Positions 39,524-49,378 of a DNA stretch of 64,000 bases are shown piece by piece. The DNA comes from Cytobacillus praedii. GTDB taxonomy: Bacteria > Bacillota > Bacilli > Bacillales > Cytobacillaceae. Location: positions 1 through 64,000 of the forward strand of contig NZ_LMBX01000018.1 in the NCBI RefSeq assembly GCF_001439605.1. Direction: 5' to 3'. The notes under the pieces are model-generated. The model made no database searches and was not told the origin of the DNA. It saw nothing but the letters and a program-made list of their open reading frames with translations. Position numbers and translations under genes: made by a program. Position 1 is the first letter of the stretch, and each line of letters opens with the position of its first letter.

Positions 39524-41218
39524 ATGAGTTTTACGAGTTATACATATAGCCGTCCAAATATGGATGAGATCAGCAGTCAATTTGAATCAGCTATTAAGAA
39601 GTTTGCTGAAGCGACTTCAGCAGACGCACAAAATCAAGTGATGAAGGAAATCAATGATATTAGAAATGACGTTGGGACAATGTTCAATCTTTGTTATATT
39701 CGCCATTCAATTGATACAAATGATGAGTTTTATAAAGCCGAACAGGATTATATGGATGAAATTCAGCCTGTAATTGAAGGATTTGTTACTAAGTATGCTA
39801 AAGAACTGGTTAAGTCTAAATTTCGCCCAGAGTTAGAGGAGAAGTGGGGAAGTCAGTTATTTGCTTTAGCTGAAGCACAATTGAAGGCTTTCTCGCCAGA
39901 AATTGTGCCCCTACTGCAAAAGGAAAATAAACTTTCGTCTGAATATACAAAATTAATTGCGTCAGCAAAAATTGATTTTGAAGGGGAAGAACGTACGCTT
40001 GCCCAAATGGAACCATTTGCAGAATCTACTGACCGTGAAGTAAGAAAGCGAGCAAATGAGGCACGCTTCGGATTTTTAGCTGAAAATGAAAATGAGCTCG
40101 ACCGAATATATGACGAGCTAGTAAAAATCCGTACGGAAATTGCTCAGAAACTTGGGTATGATAATTTCGTTGAGCTTGCCTACTTGCGAATGATGCGCAC
40201 GGATTATGATGCAGCAATGGTGGCGAAATTCCGCGATCAAGTGAAAGAATTTATCGTGCCAATGGCAACAAAGCTTAAAGAACGCCAAAGAGAACGTATC
40301 GGTTTAGATAAACTGAAGTATTATGACGAAGCTTTTAACTATAAGACTGGGAATGCTGTTCCAAAAGGAAGCCCGGAGTGGATTGTTGAAAATGGGCAAA
40401 CCATGTATGATGAGCTTTCTAAAGAAACAGGTGAATTTTTCTCCTATATGAGGGAAGAGGAATTAATGGACCTTGTTGCGAAAAAGGGGAAAGCTGGCGG
40501 GGGCTATTGTACATACATTGAAAATTACAAAGCGCCTTATATTTTCTCGAACTTTAATGGGACGTCTGGCGACATCGATGTTCTTACTCATGAAGCAGGG
40601 CATGCCTTCCAGGTCTATTCCAGCCGGCACTTTGAAATCCCGGAATATAATTGGCCAACGTATGAGGCATGTGAAATTCATTCAATGAGTATGGAATTCT
40701 TTACATGGCCATGGATGGAAAAGTTCTTTAAAGAGGACACAGAGAAGTATAAATTTTCACATTTAAGCAGTGCATTGCTTTTTCTTCCATATGGGGTAGC
40801 TGTTGATGAATTCCAGCATTGGGTGTATGAAAATCATACGGCTACACCATCTGAAAGAAAGTCTGCTTGGCGTGAAATTGAGAAGAAATATATGCCGCAC
40901 AAAGACTATGATGGCAATGTATATTTGGAAAATGGCGGTTTCTGGCAACGCCAAGCACATATTTATAATTCGCCATTCTATTATATTGATTATACGCTTG
41001 CCCAAATTTGTGCCTTCCAATTTTGGAAGCGTTCAAGAGATAACCAAGAAGAAGCGTGGAAAGATTATGTCCACCTTTGCAGTTTAGGCGGCAGCAAAGC
41101 ATTTACAGGCCTTGTAAAAGAAGCAAACTTAATTTCTCCTTTTGAAGAGGGCTGTGTAGAGTCAGTTGTTGGAGTTATTGAAAACTGGTTGAACTCGGTG
41201 AATGATAAAGAATTATAA
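39524..41218 (+). CDS. pepF: M3 family oligoendopeptidase (PepF)
   Basis: Encodes 564 residues, the usual PepF length. The zinc motif HEAGHAFQVY is at about residues 355-359, and the third ligand lies in TYEACEIHSMSMEFFTWPWM near residue 382. A cytoplasmic, signal-less metallopeptidase that cuts short peptides. In B. subtilis the motAB genes stand between mhqR and clpE; here pepF takes that place, so flagellar stator genes are missing from this locus. It is monocistronic with a strong terminator. Confidence 0.92.
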   Translation: MSFTSYTYSRPNMDEISSQFESAIKKFAEATSADAQNQVMKEINDIRNDVGTMFNLCYIRHSIDTNDEFYKAEQDYMDEIQPVIEGFVTKYAKELVKSKFRPELEEKWGSQLFALAEAQLKAFSPEIVPLLQKENKLSSEYTKLIASAKIDFEGEERTLAQMEPFAESTDREVRKRANEARFGFLAENENELDRIYDELVKIRTEIAQKLGYDNFVELAYLRMMRTDYDAAMVAKFRDQVKEFIVPMATKLKERQRERIGLDKLKYYDEAFNYKTGNAVPKGSPEWIVENGQTMYDELSKETGEFFSYMREEELMDLVAKKGKAGGGYCTYIENYKAPYIFSNFNGTSGDIDVLTHEAGHAFQVYSSRHFEIPEYNWPTYEACEIHSMSMEFFTWPWMEKFFKEDTEKYKFSHLSSALLFLPYGVAVDEFQHWVYENHTATPSERKSAWREIEKKYMPHKDYDGNVYLENGGFWQRQAHIYNSPFYYIDYTLAQICAFQFWKRSRDNQEEAWKDYVHLCSLGGSKAFTGLVKEANLISPFEEGCVESVVGVIENWLNSVNDKEL

Positions 41219-41253
41219 AAAAAAGGTCTGGGCATGTTCCCAGACCTTTTCCC
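41219..41253. terminator. terminator between pepF and clpE
   Basis: AAAAGGTCTGGG / CCCAGACCTTTT perfect stem with a 6-nt loop, usable in both directions. Confidence 0.92.
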
Positions 41254-41265
41254 TTTTAAAAATCC

Positions 41266-43422
41266 TTATGGAAGTAACTGAATCTTTACTTCTCCATCCT
41301 GAAGAATGGCATGAAGCGGATGTTCGCCATGATGATCGATAATAAAATCAGCTAATTTATCCTCTAATTGATCTTGAATCACTCTTCTTAATGGGCGAGC
41401 ACCAAATGCAGGGTGGTATCCAAGCTCAGCTAGCTTTTCCTTCACATCGTCTGAAACCGAAAGCTGAATGTTTTGTTCATCCAATGTTCCTTGAAGTTCA
41501 TTGAGCATCAGTTCGACAATCTCCAGTAAATGTTCCTTTTCAAGTGAGTTAAACTCGATAATGCTATCAAATCGGTTTAAGAATTCTGGTTTAAAGAAAT
41601 TTCCTAAGGAGTCTAAAATACTAGCTTCTTTCATTACTTCGCTGTTCAATGCAAATCCGACATGTATTTCCTTGTGCTGAACACCCGCGTTGCTTGTCAT
41701 AATAATGACAGAATCTTTAAAGCTGACTGTTCGGCCCTGACTATCAGTCAATCGTCCATCCTCCAGAATTTGCAGAAACATATGCTGAACATCTGGATGC
41801 GCCTTTTCAATTTCATCTAGAAGAATAATGCAATAAGGATTATGGCGAACTTTTTCAGTCAGTTGGCCAGCTTCTTCATGTCCAACATATCCTGGCGGTG
41901 ACCCAATGATTTTTGAAACACTATGTTTTTCCATATATTCACTCATATCGAGGCGAATCATCGCGTCTTTTGATCCAAATAGTTCTTCTGCAAGTGTTTT
42001 TGTTAGCTCAGTTTTCCCGACACCTGTTGGACCAACAAACAGGAAGGATCCAATCGGACGATTCTTTGCTTTTAATCCGGCACGGCTTCTGCGGATTGCT
42101 TTTGTTACTTTTTGAACCGCTTCTTGCTGTCCAATTACTTTTTGTGACAAGTTTGCCTCAAGACTTTGCATTTTCAATTGCTCATCATCCATTAATTTGC
42201 CGACAGGAATCCCTGTTTTCTTTTCAATGATGTCTTGAATATGTTTAACCTCAACAAGCGGACGTGAGGAATGATCCTTTTTGTTTAAGGCTTTCTCTAG
42301 CTTTAATTCTTCTTCGCGAAGTTTAGCTGCTTCCTCATATTTTTCTTCTTCTAACACAATTTCTTTCTGTTTATTAATTTCAAATAATCGTTTTTCGATT
42401 TGATCAGACGATGCAGTGTCAGAAAGTAAATTAAGCTTAGAGCCTGCTTCATCCATTAGATCAATGGCTTTATCGGGAAGGAAACGATCCTGAATATAGC
42501 GGCTGGACAATTGGACACATGCATGGATGGCCTCATCTGTAAATGATACTTCATGATAATCTTCATATTTCGATTGAAGACCTATAAGAATGTTAATGGC
42601 TTCATTTTCGGTTGGCTCTTGTATAAGGACTGGCTGGAATCGGCGCTCAAGTGCAGGATCTTTCTCAATTTGGCGGTATTCCTTTAAGGTAGTTGCTCCA
42701 ACGACTTGAAGTTCTCCTCTCGCTAAAGCAGGTTTAAGAATATTTCCAGCATCCATTGATCCTTCGGCAGAACCTGCTCCTACTAGTAAATGAATTTCGT
42801 CAATAAAGAGAATAATATTCTTTCTTTCTTGTAATTCACTAATTAATTGTTTCATTCTTTCCTCAAATTGACCGCGAATACCTGTATTTGCAACGAGAGA
42901 AGCCACATCAAGTAAATAGACTTCCTTGTTCAATAATTTTTTAGGCACTTTTCCTTCTGAAATAAGCAGAGCAAGTCCTTCGGCAATCGCTGTTTTACCC
43001 ACACCAGGTTCTCCAATTAATACAGGGTTATTTTTATTTCTTCTATTTAATATTTCAATCACACGGGCGACTTCCTCATTTCTCCCGATGACAGGATCAA
43101 TTAAGCCTGCTCCTGCAAGCTGAGTTAAGTTCCGTCCAAATTGATCAATAAAACCTCCAGAGCGCTTCTTGTTCCTTTTATTTTCCAATGAATGCTGATT
43201 TTCTGCTGAGCCTTGAGAAGGCATCATTTGTTGAAAGAAATGTTCAAATGGCATTTGATTAAAACTTGAAAAGCTGTTCAAATTAGAACCAAAGGAGGTC
43301 CCAATCTTGTTTTTTTCTTCTTGATAGCAGTTTTGGCAAAGAAATAAATTACTTTCATTTCCATTTAGGCTTACTTTAAATTTAATATTGGCATCGTTTT
43401 GCTGACATTTTTGACAAAGCAT
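41266..43422 (-). CDS. clpE: ClpE, ATP-dependent Clp protease ATP-binding subunit
   Basis: Encodes 718 residues. The N-terminal zinc finger with two Cys pairs (MLCQKCQ and LFLCQNCYQ) marks ClpE and separates it from ClpC. Two AAA modules: [13 protein letters not shown] near residue 140 and [14 protein letters not shown] near 470; a UVR-type coiled segment ([17 protein letters not shown]) lies between, and the C-terminal D2-small domain is present. ClpE unfolds stress-damaged proteins and passes them to ClpP; it also removes CtsR during heat shock. Two CtsR boxes in its promoter fit the known strong repression in unstressed cells. Confidence 0.95.
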   Translation of the reverse strand: MLCQKCQQNDANIKFKVSLNGNESNLFLCQNCYQEEKNKIGTSFGSNLNSFSSFNQMPFEHFFQQMMPSQGSAENQHSLENKRNKKRSGGFIDQFGRNLTQLAGAGLIDPVIGRNEEVARVIEILNRRNKNNPVLIGEPGVGKTAIAEGLALLISEGKVPKKLLNKEVYLLDVASLVANTGIRGQFEERMKQLISELQERKNIILFIDEIHLLVGAGSAEGSMDAGNILKPALARGELQVVGATTLKEYRQIEKDPALERRFQPVLIQEPTENEAINILIGLQSKYEDYHEVSFTDEAIHACVQLSSRYIQDRFLPDKAIDLMDEAGSKLNLLSDTASSDQIEKRLFEINKQKEIVLEEEKYEEAAKLREEELKLEKALNKKDHSSRPLVEVKHIQDIIEKKTGIPVGKLMDDEQLKMQSLEANLSQKVIGQQEAVQKVTKAIRRSRAGLKAKNRPIGSFLFVGPTGVGKTELTKTLAEELFGSKDAMIRLDMSEYMEKHSVSKIIGSPPGYVGHEEAGQLTEKVRHNPYCIILLDEIEKAHPDVQHMFLQILEDGRLTDSQGRTVSFKDSVIIMTSNAGVQHKEIHVGFALNSEVMKEASILDSLGNFFKPEFLNRFDSIIEFNSLEKEHLLEIVELMLNELQGTLDEQNIQLSVSDDVKEKLAELGYHPAFGARPLRRVIQDQLEDKLADFIIDHHGEHPLHAILQDGEVKIQLLP

Positions 43423-43449
43423 ATTGAAAACCCTCCTAAAAATTTTGAC

Positions 43450-43505
43450 TTTGACTATATTTGACTTTATGAACTTATTATACTTTGACCTTTTTTGACT
43501 TTCAA
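43450..43505 (-). promoter_or_regulatory. clpE promoter with two CtsR boxes
   Basis: On the minus strand: TTGAAA (43505-43500), 17 bp, TATAAT (43482-43477). CtsR-type tandem heptads (GGTCAAA-N3-AGTCAAA pattern) occur at 43484-43500 in the spacer and 43450-43466 downstream of the start point. An additional heptad half follows the second box. Double operators predict tight repression and heat induction. Confidence 0.92.
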
Positions 43506-43593
43506 GTATTTTGTTTTGGCAAAGAAATGAAAGAAAAAGCTCGTCTTAGTTTGTTCTTGTGTTCATATATTGGTTGGGAAGGAGGAGATTTTA

Positions 43594-44646
43594 GTGAAAA
43601 CAAACTGGGGTGCAGCCTTTCAAATTGCTGCCGTCTATGTAGGAACGGTAGTCGGTGCAGGGTTTGCAACTGGTCGGGAAATTGTAGAATTTTTTTCTCG
43701 GTTTGGATTTATCGGTTTCATATCAATCTTAATGAGTGGCTATATATTCATTTTTCTCGGATCGAAAGGAATGAGAATAGCAGCTCGTATTCAGGCGACA
43801 TCCTATCAGGAATTAAATGAGTATTTATTTGGAAGGTTCTTTGGTTCAATTATAAATGTACTCATGCTTTTGATGCTGTTAGGTGTATGTGCTGTTATGC
43901 TAGCTGGAGCAGGAGCGGTATTTGAAGAGCAGTTGGGACTTACAAAGAGTCTAGGAATATTTTTAACGATTGGATTATCCATTATTGTTATGGTCGTAGG
44001 AATTAAAGGCTTGTTTGCAGTCAACACTTTTGTTGTTCCAATGATGATAGCGTTTAGTTTTTTTCTTATGATTCTCTCCATGAAACTTCCAAACTTCATG
44101 GAACAGCTTTTATATATCCCATTTGCTGAAGATGGGTGGAAAGCAGTGGTTGCTCCTTTTTCATATGCGGCCCTTAATTTAACATTAGCCCAGGCTGTTT
44201 TAGTGCCGGTAGCGGCAGAAATAAAAGATGATCGGACGATTAAGTGGGGAGGCATCCTTGGTGGGGCAGCTTTAACAATTATCCTCATTTCAAGTCATAT
44301 GACATTAGTGATGCTCCCGAATCTTGAAAGCTATGATATTCCTATGGGAGTTATAATGAGGACGGTTGCTTCTTCCTTTTTCTGGATTTATGTATTAATT
44401 ATATATGGAGAAATATTTACATCGGTTATTGGAAATGTGTTTGGGGTTGAACGGCAGGTGAGAAAATATATATCTATTCCGAGTATTGTCATCGTTACAA
44501 TTATTTTTGTGATTTGCTATTTCATTAGTTTCATCAATTATGGGACACTGCTTTCGTACTTGTATCCTCTTTTCGGGTATATAAGTATAATTTTTATTGT
44601 ATTATTATGGATGAAGCCTTTTGAAGAGAAAAGAGACCTGAAATAA
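43594..44646 (+). CDS. ykvI: YkvI family membrane protein
   Basis: Encodes 350 residues; GGAGGA 7 nt upstream sets GTG 43594. About ten membrane helices, starting AAFQIAAVYVGTVVGAGFAT and GREIVEFFSRFG, which is the YkvI signature (a distant relative of amino-acid and sodium symporters). The same gene follows clpE in B. subtilis. Function is not established; a solute transporter is likely. A terminator overlaps the end of the gene. Confidence 0.85.
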   Translation: MKTNWGAAFQIAAVYVGTVVGAGFATGREIVEFFSRFGFIGFISILMSGYIFIFLGSKGMRIAARIQATSYQELNEYLFGRFFGSIINVLMLLMLLGVCAVMLAGAGAVFEEQLGLTKSLGIFLTIGLSIIVMVVGIKGLFAVNTFVVPMMIAFSFFLMILSMKLPNFMEQLLYIPFAEDGWKAVVAPFSYAALNLTLAQAVLVPVAAEIKDDRTIKWGGILGGAALTIILISSHMTLVMLPNLESYDIPMGVIMRTVASSFFWIYVLIIYGEIFTSVIGNVFGVERQVRKYISIPSIVIVTIIFVICYFISFINYGTLLSYLYPLFGYISIIFIVLLWMKPFEEKRDLK

Positions 44647-44660
44647 TTCAGGTCTCTTAT
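44631..44660. terminator. terminator between ykvI and the lipoprotein gene
   Basis: AAGAGACCTG / CAGGTCTCTT perfect 10-bp stem; the left arm is in the last codons of ykvI. Confidence 0.85.
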
Positions 44661-44663
44661 TAC

Positions 44664-45362
44664 TTAATTAGTTTTACCAGCTTTAATTGTCTTACCCATT
44701 TGCAGGAAGGCATCACTGTAATCTGAAACTTTTTTCGAGAAGATTGTAAATTTAAAAGGCTGCTCTCCGTTTTTAATAATATATGCAGTAACGATATCCT
44801 CATCTGTTGAGGATTTCATTGCAATTGAATCTTTAAAGAAATCTTCACTTGGTACATCAACTGTTTCTACTTCTTCATTGACTGCAGCAAGCTGTGCTTT
44901 AGTGTTTTCTACAATTGTATCCCATTGCATATCAGTTGGGAGGATTTCAATTCGCATAAAAACTTGGCCATTTTCTGATAAGTATAGGCTGTCTTTATTA
45001 GGCTCCTCTGCAGTTAATTCATATTCGGGAAGCACATATAAAGAATAATTCTGATTATCGCTTTCCTTTAGAAAGGCAGTTTCTTCTTTCGTCTCCCCAT
45101 TCACCTGGTATTTAATAGTTTGTTCTGGATTTCTGGGACTTGCATCCTCAGTGTTTTCTTCTTCTAATCCTGTTTCTTCATTTTGATTTTCGTCTGCGCC
45201 ATTATTATTTGTTGCTGCATTTTCATTTTGTTCTACCTGTTCAATGTCTTCCGATGAGGCAGCACCATTTGTACCGTCGTTATTGTCATCACTTGTACCA
45301 CATCCAGTAAGAATGACACCAAGTATACCTGTTAAAAGAATCCATTTTGCAATCATTTTCAT
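44664..45362 (-). CDS. lipoprotein, 232 aa
   Basis: GGGAGG 8 nt upstream supports ATG 45362 rather than the upstream ATG. The signal is KMIAKWILLTGILGVILTGC with lipobox LTGC (Cys near residue 21). A linker of about 65 residues rich in Asn, Glu and Asp follows. The C-terminal 140 residues form a folded domain: TIKYQVNGETKEETAFLKES, then YSLYVLPEYELTAEEPNKDS and IEILPTDMQWDTIVENTKAQ. It is anchored on the outer membrane face. No known function; some relation to Bacillus YjgB-like or germination-type lipoproteins cannot be shown by eye. Confidence 0.75.
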   Translation of the reverse strand: MKMIAKWILLTGILGVILTGCGTSDDNNDGTNGAASSEDIEQVEQNENAATNNNGADENQNEETGLEEENTEDASPRNPEQTIKYQVNGETKEETAFLKESDNQNYSLYVLPEYELTAEEPNKDSLYLSENGQVFMRIEILPTDMQWDTIVENTKAQLAAVNEEVETVDVPSEDFFKDSIAMKSSTDEDIVTAYIIKNGEQPFKFTIFSKKVSDYSDAFLQMGKTIKAGKTN

Positions 45363-45506
45363 TTTGTTTACCTCCCGTTGTGACAAATCTTTCTTTCAAA
45401 AGAGTAGACTTAAAATATAACAAAAGAGTTACATTGCTTGTCCCCCTTTGATTCATACATTAACATTCTTGCATTTATACAGGCAACCTATTTTCATAAA
45501 TAAGTA

Positions 45507-46118
45507 CTAATAGAATGGAAAAATGAGAAATAATAGTAAATCAAACACTAAGTGGGAAACAATAACTAAAGGCATACTCTTCTTCCATAAGTATAGAATA
45601 CCCCAATATATTCCTGCAATAAAAGCAGCGAATGCAAGAATCCAGTGGGTGGAGTATAAATGAACAGACGCATATAGAATGGATGAAAGGAAAATGCCAG
45701 CAGGAATAGATGTTAATTTCAATACTCTTTTTTGGACAAAACCTCGCCAAAAAACTTCTTCACCTGGCACGGCTATTAATATGAGAACGATGTAATGCCA
45801 AAGCATGGATGGAGAATATCGTCCATATAATTTTGAAATTTCCTTTGAAAAAGGGAGGTTTAGCAGCTCAATTAAGCTGTTTCCAACCCAAAATATGCCG
45901 AATAAAAGGATTCCAGAAAGGACTCCATATAAAATATAGGAAAAAAATGATAATTGATCCTCAACTTCTTCATTTAAAATGGAATAACTTATTAAAAACA
46001 AAAGTGAGGCTGTGAAAATATACCAGAATACTGCTTTGTCTTGAAAAGTGAAATACATTAATACATGTGCTAATAGTAACCCGATTATTAGTCGAAAATC
46101 GGTTGTAAGTTTCTTCAA
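45507..46118 (-). CDS. CPBP family intramembrane metalloprotease
   Basis: Encodes 203 residues from TTG 46118, which has AAAGGAG 9 nt upstream; the longer frame upstream lacks a ribosome site. Six or so membrane helices. The CPBP (Abi) motifs are complete: EEVFWRGFVQ (EExxxR), a His in SVHLYSTHW and the last His in SHLVFDLLLF. These enzymes cut membrane or CAAX-like substrates; in Gram-positive bacteria some give self-immunity to bacteriocins. No bacteriocin gene is nearby. Confidence 0.85.
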   Translation of the reverse strand: MKKLTTDFRLIIGLLLAHVLMYFTFQDKAVFWYIFTASLLFLISYSILNEEVEDQLSFFSYILYGVLSGILLFGIFWVGNSLIELLNLPFSKEISKLYGRYSPSMLWHYIVLILIAVPGEEVFWRGFVQKRVLKLTSIPAGIFLSSILYASVHLYSTHWILAFAAFIAGIYWGILYLWKKSMPLVIVSHLVFDLLLFLIFPFY

Positions 46119-46301
46119 CCGTACAAACTCCTTTCTAATACTCCTCCTGTGCAAGTCAGAACCTCTATTTTTATGTAATAACAATCTTATTTTAACAAAA
46201 AGAAAACTTGAAATGGAAGGGAAAAGGTTATCCGTGAAATTTCCAAAACTAAAATGGACAAAAAATGTTCATCCTATTAGTGAAATGAAAGGGGTGAGAA
46301 C

Positions 46302-46412
46302 ATGACGAGAAATAAACGTGAAAAAGAACGTGCCTGGACAGTAAGAAAGCAAGACCAAAACCCTCATGGAAAGGTAAAATCACTTAAAGAGCTTTCACGT
46401 GAAAAGGATTAG
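46302..46412 (+). CDS. small conserved basic protein, 36 aa
   Basis: ATG with GGGGTGAG 3-6 nt upstream. The product (TRNKREKERAWTVRKQ, then NPHGKVKSLKELSREKD) matches in pattern a very small Bacillaceae protein family, probably the one named DUF6254. It is followed by a perfect terminator, which supports a real transcript. Function unknown. Confidence 0.65.
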   Translation: MTRNKREKERAWTVRKQDQNPHGKVKSLKELSREKD

Positions 46413-46436
46413 ATTGGAAAGCTTGAAATAAAAAAT

Positions 46437-46462
46437 AAAAAGCAGCGAAGCGCTGCTTTTTA
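46437..46462 (+). terminator. terminator of the 36-aa gene
   Basis: AAAAAGCAGCG / CGCTGCTTTTT perfect stem with AAG loop. Confidence 0.92.
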
Positions 46463-46504
46463 TTGGGATTTTGTATGCGTTTTCAAACTATATTACAAAT
46501 GGGC

Positions 46505-46681
46505 TTATTTAATTACTTTATAGTTTTTATGATTAACAACTGTTCGTTGTTCCAGTTCAAGATCGCGGTAATTATCCATATAGGATAAATCGACAATAAC
46601 AGAATTTTCGTTCACCTTTTCGACAATTCCTTGTAGACCTTCACGAAATTCAATGATGTTGCCAACCTCTGCTCTCTTCAA
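46505..46681 (-). CDS. ykvS: YkvS family protein (DUF2187)
   Basis: Encodes 58 residues from a TTG start at 46681 behind GGAGAGAGG. The sequence KRAEVGNIIEFREGLQGIV, then EKVNENSVIVDLSYMDNYRD and RTVVNHKNYKVI is the YkvS signature: a short SH3-like KOW-type barrel. The gene is found in the same part of the chromosome in B. subtilis. Function is not established; the fold suggests RNA or protein binding. Confidence 0.85.
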   Translation of the reverse strand: MKRAEVGNIIEFREGLQGIVEKVNENSVIVDLSYMDNYRDLELEQRTVVNHKNYKVIK

Positions 46682-46901
46682 ATGCCTCTCTCCTTTTCAT
46701 AATTAATTCTATAAAATGATTACTAACAGTTTGCACTAATTTTGTTCATTCGTAAAGAATAATGTGTTTTTTTGGACTATTTTTCAAAAACTAGACAAGA
46801 TTTTACACGTTCCAGATAAAATTAATTTTTATCATGAGGGTTACACGTGAATGAAAGTGCGATAAAATAAGTAAAAATATATTATGTAAAGGTGTATAGA
46901 A

Positions 46902-47096
46902 ATGAAAGAAGAACTTATACAGGAAGTACTGGAAAAATTAAAGAACGGTGAACTGACAGAATACTATGTTTCTAAGGAGGATTTTCTTCCTATTCAAAAT
47001 GTGCTTGTGAAACGTGCAGATTTTAAATACTTCAGAGGTATCGCTAAAAGGGGAGGAGATGTCCTTTACAGATATATGGAATCACCGCGGAGTTAA
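46902..47096 (+). CDS. hypothetical protein, 64 aa
   Basis: Starts at ATG behind AAAGGTG 9 nt upstream. The product begins with a helix (KEELIQEVLEKLKNGELTEY) and continues YYVSKEDFLPIQNVLVKRAD, then DFKYFRGIAKRGGDVLYRY, a likely small alpha/beta fold. The pattern is conserved in Bacillus as far as can be remembered, but no name can be given. A terminator follows at once. Confidence 0.7.
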   Translation: MKEELIQEVLEKLKNGELTEYYVSKEDFLPIQNVLVKRADFKYFRGIAKRGGDVLYRYMESPRS

Positions 47097-47111
47097 TACG
47101 CTGTTTTTATG

Positions 47112-47145
47112 AAAAGACACTTGAACTATCCTTCAAGTGTCTTTT
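47112..47145 (+). terminator. rho-independent terminator
   Basis: AAAAGACACTTGA / TTCAAGTGTCTTTT stem with a 7-nt loop. Confidence 0.9.
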
Positions 47146-47243
47146 GCTGTCTTAATACAAATTAATTGTATTTTTAATTTTCAAAATAGACAAAAATACT
47201 ATATATTAATGATAGTGGAAAAATAATCCTACTAGGAGGGACT

Positions 47244-48179
47244 ATGAAAGACTTAGCTAATCTTCAAGAGGAAATTGGAAAGGTAATGATAGGTAAAGAA
47301 AAAGAGGTTGAACTGTTTGTTATTGCATTATTATTTAACGGTCATATTTTAATGGAGAGTGTACCAGGAACTGGAAAAACAATGCTAGCTAAAACTTTTG
47401 CGAACACGATAAATGGGGTATTTTCAAGAATTCAATTCACACCAGATGTTTTGCCTAGCGATGTAACTGGAATCCAATTTTTTAATCCAAAAAAACAGGA
47501 ATTTGAATTTAAAACAGGTCCAATTATAGCTAATATAGTCCTTGCTGATGAAATTAACCGAGCAACTCCAAGAACACAATCTAGTTTGCTTGAAGTGATG
47601 GAGGAAAAGCAGGTGACTATTGATGGGCATACGATTCGAGTGCCAGATCCTTTCATGGTAGTAGCAACTCAAAACCCTGTAGAATCGCAGCAAGGGACAT
47701 TTCCTCTGCCGATCGCACAGATGGACCGTTTCTTTATGAAGCTGTCGATGAAATACCCAAATTTGGAACAAGAGAGAGAGATGCTCCGTGTTTCTAGGGA
47801 AGTAACTCCTGCAAACAAAGTCACTGCAATCATAACAAGTGATGATCTTGGAAAGTTGAGAAATAAAGTGAAGGAAATAAGAATAGATGATGAGGTTGAA
47901 TCCTATCTCCTGGAAATTGTAAGGAAAACGAGAGAGCATCCTTCCATTGAATTAGGTGTTAGTCCGCGCGGGACAATAGCTTTATTGAAGGCATCTCAAG
48001 GAAAAGCGTTCATAGAGGGGAGGACATTTGTGATTCCTAATGACATTAAAGAGATGGTTCCTTACGTTTTAAGCCATAGAATATTCCTGACAACGGAAGG
48101 GTCACTGACAAAAACACCAGATAAAGTTCTAGATGAAGTCATTGAATCGATTCCGGTTCCAGTTGAAGCAGGAGCATAA
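47244..48179 (+). CDS. MoxR family AAA+ ATPase
   Basis: Encodes 311 residues behind AGGAGGG. MoxR features: Walker A SVPGTGKTMLAKTF (residues 37-46), Walker B VLADEINRATPRTQSSLLE, sensor 1 ATQNPVESQQGTFPLP, and the lid domain with GVSPRGTIALLKASQ. MoxR ATPases act as chaperones for metal-binding VWA or DUF58 proteins. The next two genes (DUF58 and a membrane protein) complete the usual set, corresponding to yeaC-yeaD-yebA of B. subtilis. The substrate complex is unknown. Confidence 0.92.
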   Translation: MKDLANLQEEIGKVMIGKEKEVELFVIALLFNGHILMESVPGTGKTMLAKTFANTINGVFSRIQFTPDVLPSDVTGIQFFNPKKQEFEFKTGPIIANIVLADEINRATPRTQSSLLEVMEEKQVTIDGHTIRVPDPFMVVATQNPVESQQGTFPLPIAQMDRFFMKLSMKYPNLEQEREMLRVSREVTPANKVTAIITSDDLGKLRNKVKEIRIDDEVESYLLEIVRKTREHPSIELGVSPRGTIALLKASQGKAFIEGRTFVIPNDIKEMVPYVLSHRIFLTTEGSLTKTPDKVLDEVIESIPVPVEAGA

Positions 48180-48181
48180 GG

Positions 48182-49378
48182 ATGGAATGGAAAAAATACT
48201 CAATAGAGGATAATTATTTATCAATTACTGCGTCATTGGCTTCATTTTTATTTCTTGTAAGCTTTTATTTTCAGTCCTGGTTAGTTTTCTTAACAGCGGT
48301 AACGATATTGATTTTTATCTTTGCTAATTCATTTTATTTAAAACATATAGGCGAACATCTTCACCTAGAAAATCCATTGCAGAGAAATAAATTTTTTCCA
48401 GAAGAAAAAGGGGAGTGGACATTAACCTTTTCGAATAAAGGATTCCCTATTATGAAGGGGATTGTCCGAATATATTTTGATGATATTGTTAAGCCAATAG
48501 ATGGATTTGGGCAGACGATAGCTGGTCAAATTGAATTAAATGTCCCTTTTTCGCTGAATTATAAACAGATAAGTACCCTTACTATTCCTTTTACAACTAG
48601 AAAAAGAGGAGTTGCAAAGATTAGACGTATCGAATGGCATATCCCTCACTATTTCGGACTTGGAGAAACGGTATTAGAATATAAAGGCTTATTCATGCAA
48701 GAGGCACTTGTTTACCCCATGCCAATCCCAGTGAAAAATATCCGTTCTTTCCTCTCCATCCGTCCTGGGGAGTCATTTGTTTCGCATTCACTATATGAGG
48801 ATTATTTATCACCTTCTGGTACAAGAGAATACGTCTATTCTGATAGCTTTAACAGAATCAATTGGAAGGCTAGTGCGAGGATGCAAACATTGCAGACAAA
48901 AGTTTTTGATCGAGTTGCAGACGCGGGCTGTCATTTGTCGCTTAATTTAGCTGATAAACACGCGATTACGAGTAAGCTCGAACAATTATTAAGCAGTGTG
49001 GCAGAATTAGCTTATTATTTTACAAAGCAAAATATCCCGTATTCACTTTGTATTAATATGAGATTCGCAGGGACAATTCCATTTTATTATATTCCTGCGG
49101 GTTCTGGGAAAGAGCAGCTGCAAAAGGTACTTGAGGCGCTGGCGATTGTTGATCAGCATCCATCCATTTATCCTTATGAAAAGATGCAGTCTTTTTATTA
49201 TCATCACTTGGCCCAGCTGCCTTATTATATACATGGGGGGAAAAGTTCACCCCGCTCAGAAGAATTATTCAGCCTAATCAAAAAAAGAGGAGCAACCCTG
49301 TTAGAGATTTTTCCTAATGATATGGATGCAGTGCTTAAGTTAAAGCAGTCCCCTGTGTATGAAGGGGTGGCGAGATGA
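48182..49378 (+). CDS. DUF58 domain protein
   Basis: Encodes 398 residues. Two N-terminal membrane helices (SITASLASFLFLVSFYFQ and WLVFLTAVTILIFIFANSF) and an immunoglobulin-like part precede the DUF58 block: SPSGTREYVYSDSFNRINWK followed by ASARMQTLQTKVFD. It lies 2 bp after the MoxR gene and overlaps the next gene by 4 nt. DUF58 is a degenerate VWA-like domain handled by MoxR. The protein is anchored in the membrane with the DUF58 part inside. Confidence 0.88.
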   Translation: MEWKKYSIEDNYLSITASLASFLFLVSFYFQSWLVFLTAVTILIFIFANSFYLKHIGEHLHLENPLQRNKFFPEEKGEWTLTFSNKGFPIMKGIVRIYFDDIVKPIDGFGQTIAGQIELNVPFSLNYKQISTLTIPFTTRKRGVAKIRRIEWHIPHYFGLGETVLEYKGLFMQEALVYPMPIPVKNIRSFLSIRPGESFVSHSLYEDYLSPSGTREYVYSDSFNRINWKASARMQTLQTKVFDRVADAGCHLSLNLADKHAITSKLEQLLSSVAELAYYFTKQNIPYSLCINMRFAGTIPFYYIPAGSGKEQLQKVLEALAIVDQHPSIYPYEKMQSFYYHHLAQLPYYIHGGKSSPRSEELFSLIKKRGATLLEIFPNDMDAVLKLKQSPVYEGVAR

